NCBI GenBank assembly: GCA_023441905.1
Contig: JAEZNC010000119.1
Coordinates: 1-8,636 of the forward strand
Reading direction: 5' to 3'
From: Bacillota bacterium
GTDB lineage: Bacteria; Bacillota; Clostridia; Christensenellales; SZUA-584
DNA: 8,636 bases
The position numbers were made by a program, and so were the translations under genes. Every line of letters begins with the position of its first letter. The stretch's first letter is position 1. Shown here piece after piece: positions 6,931 through 8,636 of this stretch. Below the pieces are notes generated by a model. That model was not told the origin of the DNA, made no database searches, and worked only from the letters and a program-made list of their open reading frames with translations.

Positions 6931-6955
6931 GAATGCCCGCTTCAAGCGGGCATTC
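6931..6955 (+). terminator. Hairpin terminator after ftsZ
   Basis: GAATGCCCGC (6931-6940) pairs perfectly with GCGGGCATTC (6946-6955) around TTCAA, starting four bases after the ftsZ stop. The 10-pair stem is strong, but the following ATCATCTT is a poor U-tract. It may therefore be an inefficient intrinsic terminator, a Rho-assisted one, or an mRNA 3'-end stabiliser. Confidence 0.6.
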
Positions 6956-7074
6956 ATCATCTTAAGAATAACGCCGGTAATGACGGTGGCTCAAAAGGGC
7001 TTTGGCTATGAGTCAATTGGTTAACACGAAAATATGTGCTTTAAATACCAGATGAGTATTTGTGTCTGAAAAAG

Positions 7075-7181
7075 CCTTCTCCTTGAGGAGAAGGTGGTGC
7101 GAAGCACCGGATGAGGTGTTGATTAAAAGCTGTCAAAAGGAACACCTCATCAGTCGCCTGCCAGCGACAGTTTCTCCTCAA
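7075..7181. repeat. Palindromic intergenic repeat (MITE/REP-like)
   Basis: The outer arms TTGAGGAGAA (7083-7092) and TTCTCCTCAA (7172-7181), and the inner arms GATGAGGTGTT (7110-7120) and AACACCTCATC (7141-7151), are exact reverse complements around a 20-base centre. Each half also carries its own hairpin: CCTTCTCC-TTGA-GGAGAAGG (7075-7094), GGTGC-GAA-GCACC (7096-7108) and GTCGC-CTGCCA-GCGAC (7153-7168). The layout and wording match, from memory, a repeat scattered between genes in many Clostridia. The left terminal hairpin has no counterpart on the right, so the right end looks truncated. No coding capacity is present. Confidence 0.75.
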
Positions 7182-7213
7182 AACGCATTAAGGCGATGCA
7201 AATAAAGAGTGAC

Positions 7214-7244
7214 TATTATCCCGTGATGTGACCGAGGGATCTTT
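7214..7244. repeat. Second short intergenic repeat, divergent copy
   Basis: ATCCC (7218-7222) pairs with GGGAT (7236-7240) around a core ending TGTGACCGAG. The core GTGACCGAGGGATCTTT resembles a dispersed intergenic palindrome (TCATCCCGAG..GTGACCGAGGGATCTT) that I recall from many gut Bacillota genomes. The left half here is diverged. The identification rests on recall and was not searched. Confidence 0.45.
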
Positions 7245-7298
7245 ATTATCTTTCGCCGGTCAATAAAAAGAGCGGAATTTCAGAGGAGAGTAACAGCC

Positions 7299-7946
7299 AT
7301 GAAAAGACTGTTTGTTTTGCTCGCGGCAGCCGTGCTGATGCTGAGCGGGTGCGGTGCGCAGCCGCAGGCCGACGGCGTGCTGCAGGACGGCGTGCGCGTT
7401 ATTAAACTAAACAGCGGGTTTTCCGAGGTCCATGCCAATCGCGGGGAAACGGTGACGCTGATTTATACGGGAAGCGGCAGCATGACGCTCAGTGTGCCGG
7501 ATTTTGAGGCGGAAGCCACCGGTCGCGGCGAGGTACAGGTGCAGCTTAAGGCTGCGGAAACGGGCAGCTATGATATCAGCGTGACGACAGACGGCGGCAC
7601 GGCACACGGTCAGCTCATTGTTGAAGAACTCGCGGACACGAATGTATACAAAAGCGTCAATGCACAAGCGTTTGAAGCGGCAATGACGGGGAACTATCTG
7701 CTGCTCGATGTGAGAACGCAGGATGAGTATGATGGCGGCCACATTGAGGGGGCGTTGCTGATTCCGCATAATGAACTGGCCGAGCGTTTAAACGAAGTGG
7801 AAGGATACGACAAGGTGCTCGTGTATTGTGCGTCGGGCAACCGCAGTGTGACCGCGTCGCAGATTCTTATTGAGGCAGGGTATAAAGAAGTGTACAATCT
7901 CAAAGGCGGCTTTTCGGCATGGCAGGCCGGCGCGGACGTCAATTGA
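7299..7946 (+). CDS. Rhodanese-domain lipoprotein with N-terminal cupredoxin-like domain
   Basis: The 215-residue product starts with a lipoprotein signal (basic MKR, hydrophobic core, lipobox LSGC with Cys18), so it is probably anchored on the outer face of the membrane. Residues about 45-110 look like a cupredoxin-type beta sandwich: GETVTLIYTG, later AETGSYDISV, then AHGQLIVEE. The copper ligands are missing, since the only cysteines are Cys18 and Cys177. Residues about 118-213 are a rhodanese domain with LLLDVRTQDEYDGGHIEGA (Asp137, Arg139) and the catalytic loop CASGNRS (177-183), with Cys177 expected to carry the persulfide. The domain should handle sulfur transfer or a redox reaction at the cell surface; the substrate is unknown. 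ATG at 7299 follows AGAGGAG (7282-7288). The gene stands alone after the repeat-rich gap and before cysS. Confidence 0.85.
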   Translation: MKRLFVLLAAAVLMLSGCGAQPQADGVLQDGVRVIKLNSGFSEVHANRGETVTLIYTGSGSMTLSVPDFEAEATGRGEVQVQLKAAETGSYDISVTTDGGTAHGQLIVEELADTNVYKSVNAQAFEAAMTGNYLLLDVRTQDEYDGGHIEGALLIPHNELAERLNEVEGYDKVLVYCASGNRSVTASQILIEAGYKEVYNLKGGFSAWQAGADVN

Positions 7947-7972
7947 CTTTTGCCTGCCGCATATAATATAAT
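7943..7972 (+). promoter_or_regulatory. Promoter of cysS overlapping the upstream stop codon
   Basis: TTGACT (7943-7948) is followed after 18 bases by TATAAT (7967-7972); another TATAAT is at 7962-7967. The -35 box includes the TGA stop (7944-7946) of the rhodanese gene. Transcription would start near 7979, about 27 bases before the cysS start, leaving no room for a T-box leader. Confidence 0.65.
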
Positions 7973-7993
7973 GATGCGATCAATAGCAGGAAT

Positions 7994-8008
7994 GGAAGTG
8001 TTATTTTG
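7994..8008 (+). promoter_or_regulatory. Ribosome binding site and TTG start of cysS
   Basis: GGAAG (7994-7998) is seven bases before TTG at 8006. Starting here gives MKLFNTMTRTKEEF, which matches the usual CysRS beginning (KLYNTLTRKKEEF type). The in-frame ATG at 8024 would cut that conserved segment. Confidence 0.75.
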
Positions 8009-8636
8009 AAGCTTTTTAACACAATGACGCGGACAAAAGAAGAATTTGTTCCGGTGGAGCCCGGCAAGGCAAGAATATACGCCTGCGGCCCCACTGTCTA
8101 TAATTTTTTTCATATCGGCAACGCAAGGCCGTTTATTATCTTCGACACACTGCGCCGGTATCTTGAGTATATCGGGCTCGATGTGACGTTCGTTCAGAAC
8201 TTTACGGATGTGGACGATAAGATGATAGCGAGAGCCGCCGAGGAAAACACGAGCTTAAAGGAGCTCGGTGAGCGCTTTATCGCCGAATATTACAAAGATG
8301 CCAAGGGGCTCGGCATTCAGCCAGCCACGGTACATCCGAGAGCAACCGAGCATATGGACGAAATTATCAAGCTGGTGGAATCGCTGATACATTCCGGCCA
8401 TGCGTATGAGTCGGCCGGCGATGTGTATTTTGATGTCACAAGCTTTCCCGAATACGGCAAGCTTTCGGGCCAGTCTCTCGAAGACCTGCAGGCCGGCGCG
8501 CGCATCGATGTGACGGAGGCCAAGAAAAACCCGGAGGATTTTGCGCTTTGGAAAGCCGCCAAGCCGGGTGAAGACAGCTGGGCCAGCCCGTGGGGCAATG
8601 GACGCCCAGGCTGGCATATCGAGTGCAGTGCCATGA
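8006..8636 (+). CDS. cysS: CysS, cysteinyl-tRNA synthetase (N-terminal part, 3' truncated by window)
   Basis: This class I aminoacyl-tRNA synthetase charges tRNA-Cys with cysteine in the cytoplasm. The frame is open from TTG at 8006 to the window edge, 210 codons of a usual ~460-470. The catalytic Rossmann domain is clear: IYACGPTVYNFFHIGNARPF contains the zinc ligand Cys27 and the HIGN form of the HIGH motif (36-39), followed by VTFVQNFTDVDDKMI. DFALWKAAKPGEDSW and GRPGWHIECSAM close the visible part, the latter holding the second zinc ligand Cys207. The KMSKS loop and tRNA-binding domain lie beyond the window. It appears to have its own promoter. Many bacterial cysS genes are followed by the mini-RNase III gene; this cannot be checked here. 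Confidence 0.97.
   Translation, partial: MKLFNTMTRTKEEFVPVEPGKARIYACGPTVYNFFHIGNARPFIIFDTLRRYLEYIGLDVTFVQNFTDVDDKMIARAAEENTSLKELGERFIAEYYKDAKGLGIQPATVHPRATEHMDEIIKLVESLIHSGHAYESAGDVYFDVTSFPEYGKLSGQSLEDLQAGARIDVTEAKKNPEDFALWKAAKPGEDSWASPWGNGRPGWHIECSAM

Larger units (their letters stand above)
6956..7298. other. Non-coding gap with intergenic repeats
   Basis: No credible gene is seen here. The first ~115 bases show nothing beyond a minor AAATAC/GTATTT hairpin near 7044-7062. Two repeat-like elements follow (7075-7181 and 7214-7244). A TGACCG/CGGTCA pair (7229-7234 and 7257-7262) lies between the second element and the next gene. I see no confident promoter for the rhodanese lipoprotein gene, although TATTAT occurs at 7214 and 7244. 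Confidence 0.6.

Noticed and set aside
7229..7262. TGACCG/CGGTCA pair before the rhodanese lipoprotein gene as a riboswitch or operator
   Set aside because: It is only six pairs with a 22-base loop and overlaps a probable repeat element. No known riboswitch signature is seen.
7921..7958. GGCAGGC/GCCTGCC inverted repeat spanning the end of the rhodanese gene
   Set aside because: It has a long 24-base loop and no T-run, and it overlaps the cysS -35 region. It does not look like a terminator and could be chance.

Overview
The window is a chromosomal stretch from a low-to-mid GC Gram-positive bacterium, most likely a member of the Clostridia (Bacillota). The evidence is a dcw-type cluster in the order murD-ftsW-murA-ftsQ-ftsA-ftsZ, strong purine-rich Shine-Dalgarno sites (AGGGGG, GGGGGAGG, AGAGGAG), frequent TTG starts, a short-signal lipoprotein and Clostridia-style intergenic repeats. 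All recognised genes are on the + strand. The genus cannot be fixed from the sequence.

Layout. Positions 1-618 hold the C-terminal half of murD. ftsW (627-1733) follows 8 bases later and murA (1802-3055) after a 68-base gap. A 709-base gap (3056-3764) comes next. Its first ~550 bases are only about 32% GC, and it holds a convincing terminator, two promoter-like sites, an 11-base inverted repeat and a small GC-rich patch that may be a structured RNA. ftsQ/divIB (3765-4478), a divergent ftsA (4563-5750) and ftsZ (5775-6926) complete the division genes. A strong hairpin at 6931-6955 closes them. The gap 6956-7298 carries two unrelated intergenic repeat elements. A rhodanese-domain lipoprotein gene (7299-7946) and the 5' part of cysS (8006 to the window edge) end the window.

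How the genes work together. MurA makes the first committed UDP-muramic acid precursor and MurD adds D-glutamate. FtsW polymerises the finished lipid II at the septum. FtsQ bridges the membrane part of the divisome. FtsA tethers FtsZ filaments to the membrane, and FtsZ forms the ring. The cluster appears to be read as at least two transcripts: murD-ftsW-murA ending near 3210, and ftsQ-ftsA-ftsZ, with a possible extra promoter before ftsA. The rhodanese lipoprotein and cysS are unrelated to division. cysS appears to have its own promoter, whose -35 box sits on the stop codon of the preceding gene.

Most of the window is ordinary conserved housekeeping DNA, and no new defence or mobile system is visible. 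The points worth a second look are the AT-rich gap with its possible small RNA, the degenerate nucleotide-binding loop of FtsA, the absence of murG/murC/murB from their usual place, the rhodanese lipoprotein with a ligand-free cupredoxin-like domain, and the repeat-filled gap after ftsZ.
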